64,000 nucleotides of DNA from Sphaerobacter thermophilus DSM 20745 (GCF_000024985.1 NC_013523.1:2108001-2172000), one strand, 5' to 3'; positions 16,589 through 25,600 are shown, numbered from the stretch's first letter. Numbers and translations: made by a program. The notes: a model not told the origin generated them from the sequence alone.

Positions 16589-17425
16589 GTGTCGACGACG
16601 CTCGCACCCCTGCGCACACCCACCTTCACCTGGGAGTGGGGCCGGCGGACTTACGTCATGGGCATCGTCAATGTGACGCCCGACTCGTTTAGCGGCGACG
16701 GCCTGGCCGGTCAACTCGACGCGGTCGTCGAGCGCGCCCGGGCTATGATCGCCGCGGGCGCTGACGTGATCGATGTCGGGGGAGAGTCGACCCGTCCGGG
16801 CTACACGCCGGTTCCGGCCGAGGAGGAACTGCGCCGCGTCATCCCGGCCATCGAGGCCCTGGCGGACGCGATCGACGTGCCGATCTCAATCGACACCTCC
16901 AAGGCAGTCGTTGCCGAGGCCGCTCTCAAGGCCGGTGCCCATATCGTGAACGACATCCGCGGGCTGAGCGCCGACCCCGAGATCGCCGCCGTCGCGGCCG
17001 CGGCCGGGGCACCCGTCGTCATCATGCACGACCTGAAGATCGAGACGGAGGATCGGCTGATCCCCGACATCGTGCGCGAACTCAGCCTGCGCATCGAGCG
17101 CGCGCTCGCCGCCGGCATCCCCTGGGAGCACATCATCATCGACCCCGGTTTCGGCTTTGGTAAGACGGCCGAGTTGAACCTGGTCCTCCTCCGGCGGCTG
17201 CGGGAGTTGACCGTGCTCGGCCGCCCCATCCTGGCCGGCACCTCGCGCAAGAGCACCATCGGCCGCGTGCTCGGGACCGACCCGGACGACCGGGTCGAGG
17301 GGACCGCCGCCACGGTGGCACTCGCCATCGCCAATGGGGCTGACATCGTCCGGGTGCACGACGTGCCGCAGATGGTCCGCGTGGCGCGCATGACCGACGC
17401 CGTCGTACGTGGATGGAGCGAGTGA
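16589..17425 (+). CDS. folP: Dihydropteroate synthase FolP
   Basis: Joins 6-hydroxymethyl-dihydropterin pyrophosphate to p-aminobenzoate. Motifs: MGIVNVTPDSFSGDG (about residues 24-38), DVGGESTRPGYTPV (about 64-77), SIDTSKAVVAEAAL, VNDIRGL, DPGFGFGKT and a C-terminal GTSRKSTIG. GTG 16589 is preferred: GAAAGGA precedes it by eight bases, whereas the upstream ATG at 16562 falls inside the terminal repeat of an inserted element. This gives 278 aa, the usual length. Its TGA overlaps the folK ATG, so the two are probably translationally coupled. Confidence 0.94.
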   Translation: MSTTLAPLRTPTFTWEWGRRTYVMGIVNVTPDSFSGDGLAGQLDAVVERARAMIAAGADVIDVGGESTRPGYTPVPAEEELRRVIPAIEALADAIDVPISIDTSKAVVAEAALKAGAHIVNDIRGLSADPEIAAVAAAAGAPVVIMHDLKIETEDRLIPDIVRELSLRIERALAAGIPWEHIIIDPGFGFGKTAELNLVLLRRLRELTVLGRPILAGTSRKSTIGRVLGTDPDDRVEGTAATVALAIANGADIVRVHDVPQMVRVARMTDAVVRGWSE

Positions 17426-17928
17426 TGGCTCGGGCCTACTTCGGACTCGGCGCGAACCTGGGCGACCCTGCCGCGGCACTCCGCAGCGCGGTGGATGCGT
17501 TGCGCCAGCACGGCACGCTCGTCGCCGTCTCGTCGCTCTACGAGACCGCGCCCGTCGGCTACACCGACCAGCCGGCGTTCCTCAACGCCGTGATCGCTCT
17601 CGATACGGATGAGTCGCCGGAGGCGCTGCTGGCTGCCGCATTCGAAGCCGAGCGGGCACGGGGCCGGGTGCGCACCTTCCGCAACGCACCCCGAACCCTC
17701 GACGTCGACTTGCTGCTCTACGACGACCTGTGCCGCGATGATCCGGACCTGACGATCCCGCATCCCCGCCTGCACGAGCGCGCGTTCGTCCTCGTCCCGT
17801 TGTCGGAGATCGCCCCGGACATCTCTCACCCCCGCCTCGGCCGCTCCGTGCGCGACCTCCTCGCCGCGCTCGGCGACACCTCCGCCGATGTCCGCCTCGT
17901 CGCCGGCCCGGAGTGGGTGACGGAGTGA
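17425..17928 (+). CDS. folK: Hydroxymethyldihydropterin pyrophosphokinase FolK
   Basis: Transfers pyrophosphate from ATP to 6-hydroxymethyl-dihydropterin, supplying the substrate of FolP. The 167-aa product shows GLGANLGD (7-14), SSLYETAPVG (36-45), QPAFLNAV (49-56), the signature RTLDVDLLLYDD (90-101, magnesium Asp93 and Asp95) and IPHPRLHERAFVLVPL. ATG 17425 shares a base with the folP stop (TGATG); an in-frame ATG at 17413 lies inside folP. Gene order folB-folE-folP-folK covers most of the pterin branch; the dihydrofolate synthase and reductase genes are elsewhere. Confidence 0.94.
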   Translation: MARAYFGLGANLGDPAAALRSAVDALRQHGTLVAVSSLYETAPVGYTDQPAFLNAVIALDTDESPEALLAAAFEAERARGRVRTFRNAPRTLDVDLLLYDDLCRDDPDLTIPHPRLHERAFVLVPLSEIAPDISHPRLGRSVRDLLAALGDTSADVRLVAGPEWVTE

Positions 17929-18068
17929 TGCGGGCAGCGACGCACTCGTGCGTCTCGCCTCCATAACCGATGGTCCTGCATTCCCCTCCGGCCATTGTGG
18001 GGAATGACCCACCGGATACAATGGCCGCGGAGTGGTGCCACGACGAATACGCGGGAGAGGACAAAGCG

Positions 18069-19202
18069 ATGGCGTGCTGGCACGACGCGATGCCGAGGGA
18101 CGTGGGCAGCCCGGCAGCGACAGCCCAGCGCATGGGAGAGGCTGCAGCCAACTTCCTGGCGAGCCTCACCCCGGAGCAACGCGCGAAGGCGTCCTTCCCC
18201 TTCACCCACGATGAGGAACGAACCCGGTGGTTCTACACTCCGAACCCCAGGAATGGCCTCCCCCTCGCGGAGATGGAGCGCCACCAGCAACGGCTCGCTC
18301 ATCAGCTCCTGGCCACCGGCCTGAGCCGCGCGGGCTATGTCACAGCCTCCACCATCATCGGGCTGGAAACGACGCTCGACCACCTGGAGGGCTGGCAACG
18401 ACCCGGCCGGGGCCGGGACCCGCTGCTCTACTACGTCAGCATCTTCGGAGAGCCCACCGACCGCGGCGCCTGGGGCTGGCGCTTCGAGGGACATCACCTC
18501 TCACTGAACTACACCATCGTGGACGGACGCCTGGTCTCTCCGACGCCGACCTTCTTCGGCGCCAACCCGGCTGAGGCGCCCCTGGGCGGGACGGCCTCGC
18601 TGCGCCCGCTGGCCGCAGTGGAGGACCTGGCGCGCGAGCTGATCCACCTGCTCACCGAGGAACAACGCCACGAGGCAGTGATCTCCCCGATAGCCCCGCC
18701 CGACATCGTGCTCGGTAACCGACCCAGGGTCGTGGACGGTGCACTGCCCCTGCCGACGCCGGCCCTCTCGGGCCAGCCGTTGACGCCCGAACTCCAGGCC
18801 GCGACGGAGCAGGAATGGCGGGAGATGGGCCTGACCTCGCGCCATCTCGATGCCCTGCGCTACAGCAGCACCCCGCGGGGTCTGGCCGCCGGCCGCATGA
18901 CCGCCGCCCAGCGCGAGGTCCTCGGCCTTCTCGTCCACGAGTACATCGGCCGCCTCCCGGAGGATGTCGCCGTGTTCGAACTGGCGGAACTCCGGCGCCT
19001 CGGGCTGGAGCGCATCCACTTCGCCTGGGCAGGGGAGATCGAGCCGCGCCGACCGCACTACTATCGACTGCAGGGCCCGCGCTTCGTGGTGGAGTACGAC
19101 AACACGCAGAACGACGCCAACCACATCCACTCCGTCTGGCGCGACCCCGAGGACGACTTCGGCGCCCAACTCCTCGCCCGCCACTACGCCGACGCCCACT
19201 GA
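18069..19202 (+). CDS. DUF3500 family protein
   Basis: A 377-aa protein that I assign to DUF3500 from the blocks FPFTHDEERTRWFYTPNPRN, WGWRFEGHHLSLNYTIVDG, TPTFFGANPAE and the C-terminal IHFAWAGEIEPRRPHYYRLQ followed by EYDNTQNDANHIHSVWRDPE. The many conserved His, Asp, Glu and Trp residues suggest a metal-dependent enzyme, but the family has no established reaction that I can name. No signal peptide is seen. The start at ATG 18069 follows GGGAGAGG by eight bases; the frame is open upstream to 17970 without such a site. Stand-alone gene. Confidence 0.85.
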   Translation: MACWHDAMPRDVGSPAATAQRMGEAAANFLASLTPEQRAKASFPFTHDEERTRWFYTPNPRNGLPLAEMERHQQRLAHQLLATGLSRAGYVTASTIIGLETTLDHLEGWQRPGRGRDPLLYYVSIFGEPTDRGAWGWRFEGHHLSLNYTIVDGRLVSPTPTFFGANPAEAPLGGTASLRPLAAVEDLARELIHLLTEEQRHEAVISPIAPPDIVLGNRPRVVDGALPLPTPALSGQPLTPELQAATEQEWREMGLTSRHLDALRYSSTPRGLAAGRMTAAQREVLGLLVHEYIGRLPEDVAVFELAELRRLGLERIHFAWAGEIEPRRPHYYRLQGPRFVVEYDNTQNDANHIHSVWRDPEDDFGAQLLARHYADAH

Positions 19203-19235
19203 CCCGGCCTCTCGCCTGTCCCCCGCTACTAAAGG

Positions 19236-19277
19236 CCCCTCTCCCAACGTTGGAAGAGGGGACGGGGGTGAGGGCTA
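19236..19277 (+). repeat. CCCTCTCCC-type intergenic palindrome, copy A
   Basis: CCCCTCTCCCAACG pairs with CGTTGGAAGAGGGG and is followed by a GGGGGTGAGGG tail. A near-identical unit lies at 63886-63925. Placed directly after the DUF3500 gene it may double as a terminator, although there is no T-tract. Confidence 0.6.
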
Positions 19278-19400
19278 TTCTCACAGATTGGGTCAGGCGA
19301 GGACGCCAGCGCTCTTCGGCTGCGCAATGCGTGGTTGACGGTCTCTAACTATGGCAGGTGCCTCGAGAAGGGAGGCATGAAGGATCCCACGCCGTGGCAC

Positions 19401-19530
19401 GTGCCCCGGGGCTAAAGCTGCCGGGCTCGCAATGAAAAGCCGGCTGAAGGCAGCATTGGAGCAATTGGTGTCGATGCTGCCCCAAAGGGGTGAGTTGCCT
19501 GCGGGTTCACCCCCGGGCAACTCACCGACC
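19401..19530. repeat. Modular hairpin repeat cluster 2
   Basis: Two degenerate modules in opposite orientation. One at 19401-19455 carries GCCCCGGGGCTAAAGC and AAAGCCGGCTGAAGG. The other at 19473-19530 carries GCTGCCCCAAAGGGG and GGGTTCACCCCCGGGC. No gene is seen between 19203 and 19556. Confidence 0.7.
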
Positions 19531-19556
19531 GCATCTGCTTCGTTCGTCGGACCCCG

Positions 19557-20498
19557 TCAGTTCGCCAGGGCGACCAGCACGCGGGAGAGGCGCTCCTCTT
19601 CCTGGGCAAGATCGGACACTGGGATGGCCATGACGAGCAACTCGTCGATGCCGTCGCCAAGGAGCCCGGCGAGCCGCTCCTGCACCCGCGCCTCGTCGCC
19701 CCAGACGACCAGGTGGTCCAGCAGGTCGTCGCTGACGACCCCGCCGTCCACCGGGAACCCGGCGTCGGCGAACATCGCAGCGTAGAACGGCAGGCGCGCG
19801 TAGCCGCCGACCCTCGGGCGAGCGACCTCCAGCATCTGGGCCCGGTCGGACGTCATCGCCACCGGGACATGGGCGACCAGTCGCGGTGTTGCCCGACCCG
19901 CGGCCTGCGCGGCCTCCGCCATCGCCAGTGCCGCGGTTTCCCGCAGGTAGTCGGCAGGGCACATCCAAGAGATCGCGCCGTCGGCGAGTTCACCCGCCAG
20001 GCGGTACGCGTTCGCGCGCAAGGCGGAGATGTAGATCGGCACCTGGGCCGTCTGGCCGGTCTCGAGATGCACCGAGAAATATCGGCCCTCGAAGTCGACC
20101 GCGCCTTCCCAGAGCAGCGCGCGCAGGACGATCAGGTACTCCCGCAAGTGCGCCAGCGGCCGGTCCATCGGGATACCAAGGCTGTTCTCGATCACCGGCC
20201 GGTGGCTCGGGCCGATGCCGAGCCGGAAGCGCCCGGGCGCCAGTTGCTCCACCGCCAGTGCCTGCGATGCGAGCACCGCGGGATGCCGGGGATAGGTCGG
20301 CACGACCGCGGTGCCCAGGCCAATGCGGCTGGTACGTACTGCCCCCGCAGCGAAGAACGTCATGGCGTCGGGCGCCCCACGCCGGATCGTGGACCACACC
20401 ATCGGCACGCCGCGGGCTTCCGCCCGGACGATCGCATCCACCGCTTCCGGCACCCGCAGTTTCTCCGTCAGATCCAATCCCACACGCGGCAGATCCAT
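19557..20498 (-). CDS. LLM class (luciferase-like, probably F420-dependent) oxidoreductase
   Basis: A 313-aa TIM-barrel oxidoreductase of the bacterial luciferase-like superfamily, which uses reduced FMN or F420. Visible signatures: the N-terminal strand VGLDLTEKLRVPEAVDAIVRAEA, VRTSRIGLGTAVVPTYPRHP (flavin-site strand), ALAVEQLAPGRFRLGIGPSH (the classic LLM block) and a substrate-loop region FEGRYFSV. The start at ATG 20498 has GGAGG seven bases upstream; the frame is open to 20528 but this adds residues without support. The substrate is unknown. A repeat element with inverted ends lies immediately upstream (20527-20615), so its promoter must lie within or beyond it. Confidence 0.88.
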   Translation of the reverse strand: MDLPRVGLDLTEKLRVPEAVDAIVRAEARGVPMVWSTIRRGAPDAMTFFAAGAVRTSRIGLGTAVVPTYPRHPAVLASQALAVEQLAPGRFRLGIGPSHRPVIENSLGIPMDRPLAHLREYLIVLRALLWEGAVDFEGRYFSVHLETGQTAQVPIYISALRANAYRLAGELADGAISWMCPADYLRETAALAMAEAAQAAGRATPRLVAHVPVAMTSDRAQMLEVARPRVGGYARLPFYAAMFADAGFPVDGGVVSDDLLDHLVVWGDEARVQERLAGLLGDGIDELLVMAIPVSDLAQEEERLSRVLVALAN

Positions 20499-20526
20499 CG
20501 CGGTAACCTCCGGTGAGTCGTACGTC

Positions 20527-20615
20527 ATGCGTCATACGTCATGCGTGGTGCTCCCCTCTCCCCTGGTGGGCTCCGTCCGAGCGGGGCCGGGGGGTGAGGG
20601 GGACGTATGACGCAT
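20527..20615. repeat. 90-bp element with perfect 13-bp inverted ends, copy 2
   Basis: ATGCGTCATACGT at 20527-20539 is the exact reverse complement of ACGTATGACGCAT at 20603-20615. The core (CCCCTCTCCCCTGGTGGG, GGGGGGTGAGGGGG) matches the core of the copy at 16475-16564 read on the other strand. To the right, about 40 bases of degenerate repeats of CGCATCACG continue to about 20655. Confidence 0.75.
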
Positions 20616-20649
20616 CACGCATCACGCAACACGGAACACGCATCACGTC

Positions 20650-22248
20650 TCACGCCTCATACACCGTCTCGCCGCCGATAATGGTCTGGGAGACGCGCAC
20701 CGCGCCGATCGCCTCGGGCTCGACCGCCCGCGGATCCTGCTCCAGCACGGCAAAGTCGGCCAGCATCCCGGGCTGGATGCGCCCCTTGCGCCCCTCCTCA
20801 AACGTGGCATACGCCCCCGCCACCGTATACAGCGGCAGTGCCTCCTCCACCGTGATCGCTTCCTCCAGCGCATAGGAGCGCCCCGAGCCCGTCCGCTCCG
20901 TCACCGCCGCCTGCACGCTCTTGAGCGGCACGTACGACGACACCGGACAATCCGACGAGAAGACCACCCGGATCCCCGCCTCCAGCAGGCTGCGGAACGG
21001 GTAGGTGAGCTGGATCCGCTCCAGCCCCAGGTGCCGGATGAAGCCGTCCCCGTACTCGGTGATGAAGATCGGCTGCGTCACCACCAGCACCCCCAGCCGC
21101 GCGATCCGCTCGATCAGATCCGGACGCAGGATGCCGCAGTGCTCGATCCGGTGCCGGTGATCGGCCCGTGGCAGCCGCGCCAGCGCCCGCTCGTAGGCGT
21201 CCAGCACCATCTCAATGCCGCGGTCGCCGATGGCGTGCACCGCCACCTGGAACCCCGCCTGGTGCGCCTGCCACACGTAGTCGTCGAGCGCCTCCTGCGC
21301 CATCATCGTCAGCCCCAGGTTGTCCTCGCGCGGATCCTCCAGGAACGGCCGACTCACCGCCGCGGTGCGTCCGATCAGACTGCCGTCGATGAAGAGCTTG
21401 ACCGGCCCAACCCGCAACCGGTCGTCGCCGAACCCTTGCTTGATCCCCAGCCCGAGCAGGTGCGGCAGCAGGTGCTCCCGGATCATCATCGAGGTGCGCA
21501 GTTTGAGCGCCCCCTCGCGCACCGCCCGCTGGTAGGCCTCCAGGTGCTCGGGCAGCGAGGAGCCGGCATCCTGGCTGGAGGTGATCCCCGCCGCGACATA
21601 GGCGTCGTTGCAGCGGCGCAGGGCCGCGACGTGGTCCTCGACCGTCGGCGGCGGGATGACGGCGCGCACCAGCTCCTGCGCCGTCTCCTGCAGGAGGCCG
21701 GTCGGCTCCCCGTGCTCGTCCCGCACGATGTGCCCGCCCTCCGGGTCCGGCGTGTCGCGCGTGATCCCGGCCAGGCGCAGCGCCAGCGAGTTGACGACCG
21801 ACATATGCCCGGAGCCGTTGACCACCATGACCGGGTGCTCGGGTGCGGCGGCGTCGAGGTCGTGGCGGGTAGGGTGGCGGCGCTCCGCCAGCTTGTTGTC
21901 GTCGTAGCCCCGCCCCAGGATCCAGGTCCCCGGCGGCACCTGGCGGGCGCGCTCGGCGACGTTGCGCACGATGTCGGCGATCGCGCGGACCTCCGGGTAG
22001 CCGGCCGGGACGTGGCCCAACGCGGTGCCGAAGCCGATCATGTGGTTGTGCGCCTCGTTGAAGCCGGGCAGACACACCCGCCCTGCCAGGTCCAGGGTGC
22101 GGTAGCCCCGCGGCAGGGCAGCTTCGACCAGGCGCCGCTGCCCCACCGCCACAATGCGCTCCCCGATGACCCCGACCGCCTCCACCTCCGGTTGCGCCGG
22201 ATCCATCGTCAGGATCGTCCCGTTGGTGATCAACTGCGCTCCCGCCAT
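20650..22248 (-). CDS. Amidohydrolase, YtcJ-like (Amidohydro_3)
   Basis: A 532-aa metal-dependent hydrolase of the amidohydrolase superfamily, YtcJ/ExeX-like. Motifs: an N-terminal beta-sandwich (LITNGTILTMDPAQPEVEAV), the metal-site strand CLPGFNEAHNHMIGFG (HxH-like pair NHM), GWARGYDDN-type segment seen as GRGYDDNKL, the VAVHAIGDRGIEMVLDAYE block with the metal His, RIEHCGIL and FSSDCPVSSYVPLKSVQAAV. The start ATG 22248 has GGAGAA upstream; the frame is open to 22446 through repeat DNA, which is not coding. The substrate is unknown; relatives act on amides or cyclic imides. Stand-alone. Confidence 0.9.
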   Translation of the reverse strand: MAGAQLITNGTILTMDPAQPEVEAVGVIGERIVAVGQRRLVEAALPRGYRTLDLAGRVCLPGFNEAHNHMIGFGTALGHVPAGYPEVRAIADIVRNVAERARQVPPGTWILGRGYDDNKLAERRHPTRHDLDAAAPEHPVMVVNGSGHMSVVNSLALRLAGITRDTPDPEGGHIVRDEHGEPTGLLQETAQELVRAVIPPPTVEDHVAALRRCNDAYVAAGITSSQDAGSSLPEHLEAYQRAVREGALKLRTSMMIREHLLPHLLGLGIKQGFGDDRLRVGPVKLFIDGSLIGRTAAVSRPFLEDPREDNLGLTMMAQEALDDYVWQAHQAGFQVAVHAIGDRGIEMVLDAYERALARLPRADHRHRIEHCGILRPDLIERIARLGVLVVTQPIFITEYGDGFIRHLGLERIQLTYPFRSLLEAGIRVVFSSDCPVSSYVPLKSVQAAVTERTGSGRSYALEEAITVEEALPLYTVAGAYATFEEGRKGRIQPGMLADFAVLEQDPRAVEPEAIGAVRVSQTIIGGETVYEA

Positions 22249-22290
22249 CAACGTTCTCCATGCTTCTGCCGTACCCCAGAACGTGCAGCT

Positions 22291-22303
22291 ACGTATGACG
22301 CAT
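22291..22303. repeat. Solo copy of the 13-bp terminal repeat
   Basis: ACGTATGACGCAT here is identical to the right end (20603-20615) of the 90-bp element, without a partner nearby. It may be a remnant. Confidence 0.5.
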
Positions 22304-22397
22304 CCCGGGAAGCGTGTCAATGACAGCGGTGCGGAACACGAGGAGGCGAGGGAATCGAACCGTCCGGCGCGCAGAGTCGGGAGGGAGGTGTCGAGAG

Positions 22398-22444
22398 ATG
22401 CGCTCGTGAGGAGATCCTTCGCTGCGCTCAGGATGACATCGGTC
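22398..22444. repeat. Short dispersed repeat (GATCCTTCGCTGCGCTCAGG type)
   Basis: The run AGATCCTTCGCTGCGCTC with the following AGGATGACATC is a motif I have seen scattered in intergenic DNA of many GC-rich bacteria. Only one copy is in this window. In reverse it reads as a spurious peptide beginning MTDVILSAAKDL. Confidence 0.5.
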
Positions 22445-22501
22445 ACTCAGGTAGTCCTGAGCCGATCAGGATGATCCGACCGAGCGCCTGCCTGCACTGG
22501 A

Positions 22502-22547
22502 ATGAGAAACCGCCCGGCGTGGGTGCGATCAGGGCCACGTCGGGCGG
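22502..22547 (-). terminator. Rho-independent terminator of the gatC-gatA-ftsB-like operon
   Basis: On the minus strand, CCGCCCG (22547-22541) pairs with CGGGCGG (22516-22510) over a 24-base loop, followed by TTTCTCATT. It sits about 40 bases after the stop of the last gene of the leftward operon. Confidence 0.6.
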
Positions 22548-22588
22548 CTATTGGTCATGTCATTCGGCAGTTGTAGGCTGTGGCAGCG

Positions 22589-23002
22589 TCAGGGCAACCC
22601 GAAGAGGTCTAGCCAGGCGCGCCAGGCGGGGTCACTGGCCGTCCGCTCGCCCGGCTCCGGCGTCGGAGTCGGGGTTGGCTCCGGCGCGGGTCGCAGCCGG
22701 AGCAGAATGACCGTCTCGCCGGGGCGGGAGAGGTTGAGGTCGCGCCGCGCGATGCGCTCCACGTAGCTCTCGTAGTCGGAGCGGTAGCGCACCAACTGCC
22801 AGGCAAGCTCGTCGTGCCGCGCCTGCATCGCCGCCAGGGCTTCCCGACGTCCGGCGATCTCCGCCTGCAACGCGCGCGCCCGCCACGCCTGCTCACCGAA
22901 GGCCACGACGAAGTAGAGCCCGATGGCCAGCACGATCAGCGCGACCACGCGCCCGCGGACGCGCTCGGCGTAGGCGCGGAAGGCGGTCAACCGGTCGCCC
23001 AC
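22589..23002 (-). CDS. FtsB/DivIC-like septum formation initiator family protein
   Basis: A small bitopic membrane protein like FtsB/DivIC, which forms the FtsQLB-type complex at the division site. One membrane helix (VVALIVLAIGLYFVVAFG) follows a short cytoplasmic N-terminus; after it comes a coiled coil (about 40 residues, ALQAEIAGRREALAAMQARH) and the YVERIARRDLNLSRPGETVILL block typical of the family, then a Pro-Thr-rich tail. The start is set at GTG 23002, nine bases after GAGGAG; an ATG at 23038 would add 12 residues and overlap gatA by 23 bases. Third gene of the gatC-gatA operon. Confidence 0.82.
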   Translation of the reverse strand: MGDRLTAFRAYAERVRGRVVALIVLAIGLYFVVAFGEQAWRARALQAEIAGRREALAAMQARHDELAWQLVRYRSDYESYVERIARRDLNLSRPGETVILLRLRPAPEPTPTPTPEPGERTASDPAWRAWLDLFGLP

Positions 23003-23015
23003 GCCCGCCGACTCC

Positions 23016-24509
23016 TCACTTGGTATCGCCCGATGCATCCGCGCGCGCCATGTCGAGCGGCGGCCGGCGCTCGGACCACCCCGCCGCCTGCTCGTAGGCG
23101 TGCGCCACTCGAAGCACCGTCGCCTCGTCGAACGCTCGGCCGAGCAACTGCAAGCTCACCGGCATCCCGTGGGCGAAGCCGCAGGGTATCGCCACGCCGG
23201 GGATCCCCGCCATGTTCGCCGGGATGGTGAAGATATCGGCCAGATACATCTGGATCGGGTCGTCCACCCGCTCGCCGATCCCGAACGCAACCGTCGGCGA
23301 TGTCGGCCCGGCGATCACGTCCACCTTCTCGAAAGCCTCGTCGAAGTCGCGCTTGATGAGCGTGCGGACCTTCTGGGCCTTCACGTAGTAGGCGTCATAG
23401 TAGCCGGAGCTGAGGGCATAGGTGCCGAGCATGATCCGGCGCTTGACCTCCGGCCCGAATCCCTGCCCGCGCGTCTGGAGATAGTCTTCAAGCAGGGTGT
23501 CCTCCTGGATGCTCAAGCCGTACTTCACGCCGTCGTAGCGCGCCAGGTTGGCGCTGGCCTCAGCCGGAGCGATGATGTAGTACGTCGCCAGCGCATAGCT
23601 CGTGTGCGGCAGGCTGACCTCGACCAATTCGGCACCGAGACGCTCCAGCTCGGTGATGGCGGCCTGCACCACCCGCTCGACCTCGGGGTCGACTCCCTCG
23701 ACCTGGTACTCCCGCGCGATGCCGATACGCATCCCGCGGATGTCCTGCCCCAGCGCGTCGACATAGGACGGGACCGGCAGATCCACCGATGTCGAGTCGT
23801 TCGGATCGCGCCCGCTGATGGCTTCCAGCAGCACCGCGGCGTCCGCCACGCTGCGCGCGAACGGCCCGATCTGGTCCAGGCTGCTGGCGAAGGCGAGCAG
23901 GCCATAACGCGAGACACGACCGTACGTCGGCTTGACCCCAACCACGCCGCAGAAGCCGGCTGGCTGCCGGATCGAGCCGCCGGTGTCCGAGCCCAGCGCC
24001 AGGATCGCCTCGCCCGCCGCAACCGCGGCCGCCGAGCCCCCACTGCTGCCGCCCGGGACCCGGTTGAGATCCCACGGGTTGCGGGTGACGAAGAACGCCG
24101 AGTTCTCGGTCGAGGACCCCATGGCGAACTCGTCGGTGTTGGTCTTGCCGACGAAGACCGCGCCCTGCTCGCGCAGCCGGCGGACGACCGTCGCGTCGTA
24201 GGGACTCTGATAGTTGCGCAGGATCTTGGAGGCGGCTGTGGTCGGCGCGTCCACCGTGCAGAGGATGTCCTTGAGCGCGACCGGGATCCCGGTCAGCGCG
24301 GTCGCCTCCCCGGCAGCGATGCGCCGGTCCGCCTCACGCGCCTGAGCGCGGGCCACATCCGCCATGACGGTGATGAAGGCGTGGAGGTGCGGTTCCAGGC
24401 GCTCGATCCGCTCCAGATGCGCCTCAGTCAACTCGACCGCGCTTACTTCGCGGCGATCCAGCCGCCGCCGCGCCTCGATGGCACTCAGATTCGTCAGTTC
24501 GGCCGTCAC
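23016..24509 (-). CDS. gatA: Asp-tRNA(Asn)/Glu-tRNA(Gln) amidotransferase subunit A
   Basis: Subunit A of GatCAB releases ammonia from glutamine for transamidation of misacylated Glu-tRNA(Gln) or Asp-tRNA(Asn). The 497-aa protein carries the amidase triad: Lys80 ([10 protein letters not shown]), cis-Ser155 in [15 protein letters not shown] and Ser179 in [13 protein letters not shown], with [18 protein letters not shown] following. The start is GTG 24509. gatC lies 38 bases upstream; gatB is not in the window. Confidence 0.96.
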   Translation of the reverse strand: MTAELTNLSAIEARRRLDRREVSAVELTEAHLERIERLEPHLHAFITVMADVARAQAREADRRIAAGEATALTGIPVALKDILCTVDAPTTAASKILRNYQSPYDATVVRRLREQGAVFVGKTNTDEFAMGSSTENSAFFVTRNPWDLNRVPGGSSGGSAAAVAAGEAILALGSDTGGSIRQPAGFCGVVGVKPTYGRVSRYGLLAFASSLDQIGPFARSVADAAVLLEAISGRDPNDSTSVDLPVPSYVDALGQDIRGMRIGIAREYQVEGVDPEVERVVQAAITELERLGAELVEVSLPHTSYALATYYIIAPAEASANLARYDGVKYGLSIQEDTLLEDYLQTRGQGFGPEVKRRIMLGTYALSSGYYDAYYVKAQKVRTLIKRDFDEAFEKVDVIAGPTSPTVAFGIGERVDDPIQMYLADIFTIPANMAGIPGVAIPCGFAHGMPVSLQLLGRAFDEATVLRVAHAYEQAAGWSERRPPLDMARADASGDTK

Positions 24510-24547
24510 CGTTGCCTCGCTCCCCGGTCCGCCCGCGATCCGCCGAC

Positions 24548-24841
24548 TCAGGACTCGTCCAGCACCGCGTTCACTTTGAACATGCCGTCCTCGTGCTGTG
24601 GCGCGTTGCGCAGGACATCAGCGAGCGGCAGGGACGGCTGAACCTCATCATCCCGCATCACGTTCTGCAGCGCGATCACCTGGGCCGTCGGCGGGATCGC
24701 CTCCGTGTCAAGCTCGCGCAGCCGGTTGATGTGCTCCATGATCGAGGAGAGTTGGACGCGCATCCGCTCGCGCTCCTCCGGCTCCAGGCCGAGGCGCGCC
24801 AGCATCGCCACATGGTCCACTTCTTCGCGGCTCAGGGTCAT
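24548..24841 (-). CDS. gatC: Asp-tRNA(Asn)/Glu-tRNA(Gln) amidotransferase subunit C
   Basis: GatC is the small subunit that stabilises the GatAB complex. The 97-aa product starts [20 protein letters not shown], continues with the helical segment [20 protein letters not shown] and ends [20 protein letters not shown], all typical. It heads the operon gatC-gatA-ftsB-like. An extended -10 promoter candidate lies about 65 bases upstream. Confidence 0.95.
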   Translation of the reverse strand: MTLSREEVDHVAMLARLGLEPEERERMRVQLSSIMEHINRLRELDTEAIPPTAQVIALQNVMRDDEVQPSLPLADVLRNAPQHEDGMFKVNAVLDES

Positions 24842-24910
24842 CGGTCGATCGACCTTTCACGATGGAGACTCGCCACGCTTGGTGCCGGCCAGGCACGGCC
24901 GCGAGAGTCG

Positions 24911-24919
24911 AGTGTAGCA
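24911..24919 (-). promoter_or_regulatory. Extended -10 promoter candidate for gatC
   Basis: On the minus strand TGCTACACT gives a TGn extension and a -10 TACACT, with no clear -35. The start would fall near 24905. The remaining bases 24920-25280 hold no gene that I can support. Confidence 0.4.
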
Positions 24920-25280
24920 CACCACCCCGCGCCCCACCACGCCCACGCGTACGGACGCACTCGGAACGAGCGACCTCCCCTCCACCACGCCGAAGCGACG
25001 ACACCCCCCAACTCGTTCTCGACCAGGCAATCGTTTCCGGCCCAACTTGCCCGTTTCGCTCATCTTGACGACAAGGGCCAGTTTTCGCATCATGCCCTTA
25101 CCGTTGCTTGTGTTCTGGGTGTGGGCGTTGCATCCGTGGGAAGTCGGATGCGACATCGGTCCAGTTGCGACCTCAGCCTCTGCGCCTCCGCCTTCGACAG
25201 CCCCCAACCAAGACGCCGACCCGAGGGGTGTCGTAGATGACACAGCCCGCGCTACCAATCCGTCGTGAGGAAGGACCGCC

Positions 25281-25414
25281 GTGCGAAAGCTCACCAGCGA
25301 GCCAGAGTTACAGGCAGCCAGGGAGGCCTTCCACCGCGTGTTCCGTTCGCGGGATGCCTTCACCGCCCAGAGAAGGGACGCACGCTCCTCGCGGAGGCCG
25401 GACTGATCCACTGA
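25281..25414 (+). pseudogene. Frameshifted small ORF (about 44 codons when repaired)
   Basis: GTG 25281 follows AGGAAGGA by about five bases and reads VRKLTSEPELQAAREAFHRV and on to DAFTAQ, then leaves frame and stops at 25404-25406. The next frame, from 25370, reads EKGRTLLAEAGLIH and stops at 25412-25414. Adding one C to the CCC run at 25365-25367 would join them as DAFTAPEKGRTLLAEAGLIH. Either the gene is freshly broken or the sequence lacks one base. No family is recognised. Confidence 0.5.
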
Positions 25415-25429
25415 AACGCTCTCTCCTAA

Positions 25430-25600
25430 GATGGGAATGCGAGGCTCACCGGGTTTGGAGCCGGAACGGCGGAGATCATCGCTCGCTCCGACTCCGGCGG
25501 GAGCCAGAGCTTTCTGCGCGATGTCCTCGACTCGACGCTGGCTTTACAAACAGGCAGGGACACGATCGACGTGACCCGGGGGGTGCGCGACCTACTCCTC
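25430..25600 (+). pseudogene. Fragment of an unidentified gene lacking a start
   Basis: In one frame this stretch reads ARLTGFGAGTAEIIARSDSG and continues SQSFLRDVLDSTLALQTGRD and TIDVTRGVRDLLL, a strongly protein-like sequence. It opens only after a TAA at 25427-25429 and has no start codon; an ATG lies at 25431 in another frame, so a frameshift near the start is likely. It breaks off where the 3' end of the minus-strand P460 relic begins. I cannot name the family. Confidence 0.45.

Noticed and set aside
22340-22400. GGTTCGATTCC on the minus strand, resembling a tRNA T-loop
   Set aside because: No matching T-stem, anticodon arm or acceptor stem can be formed around it.
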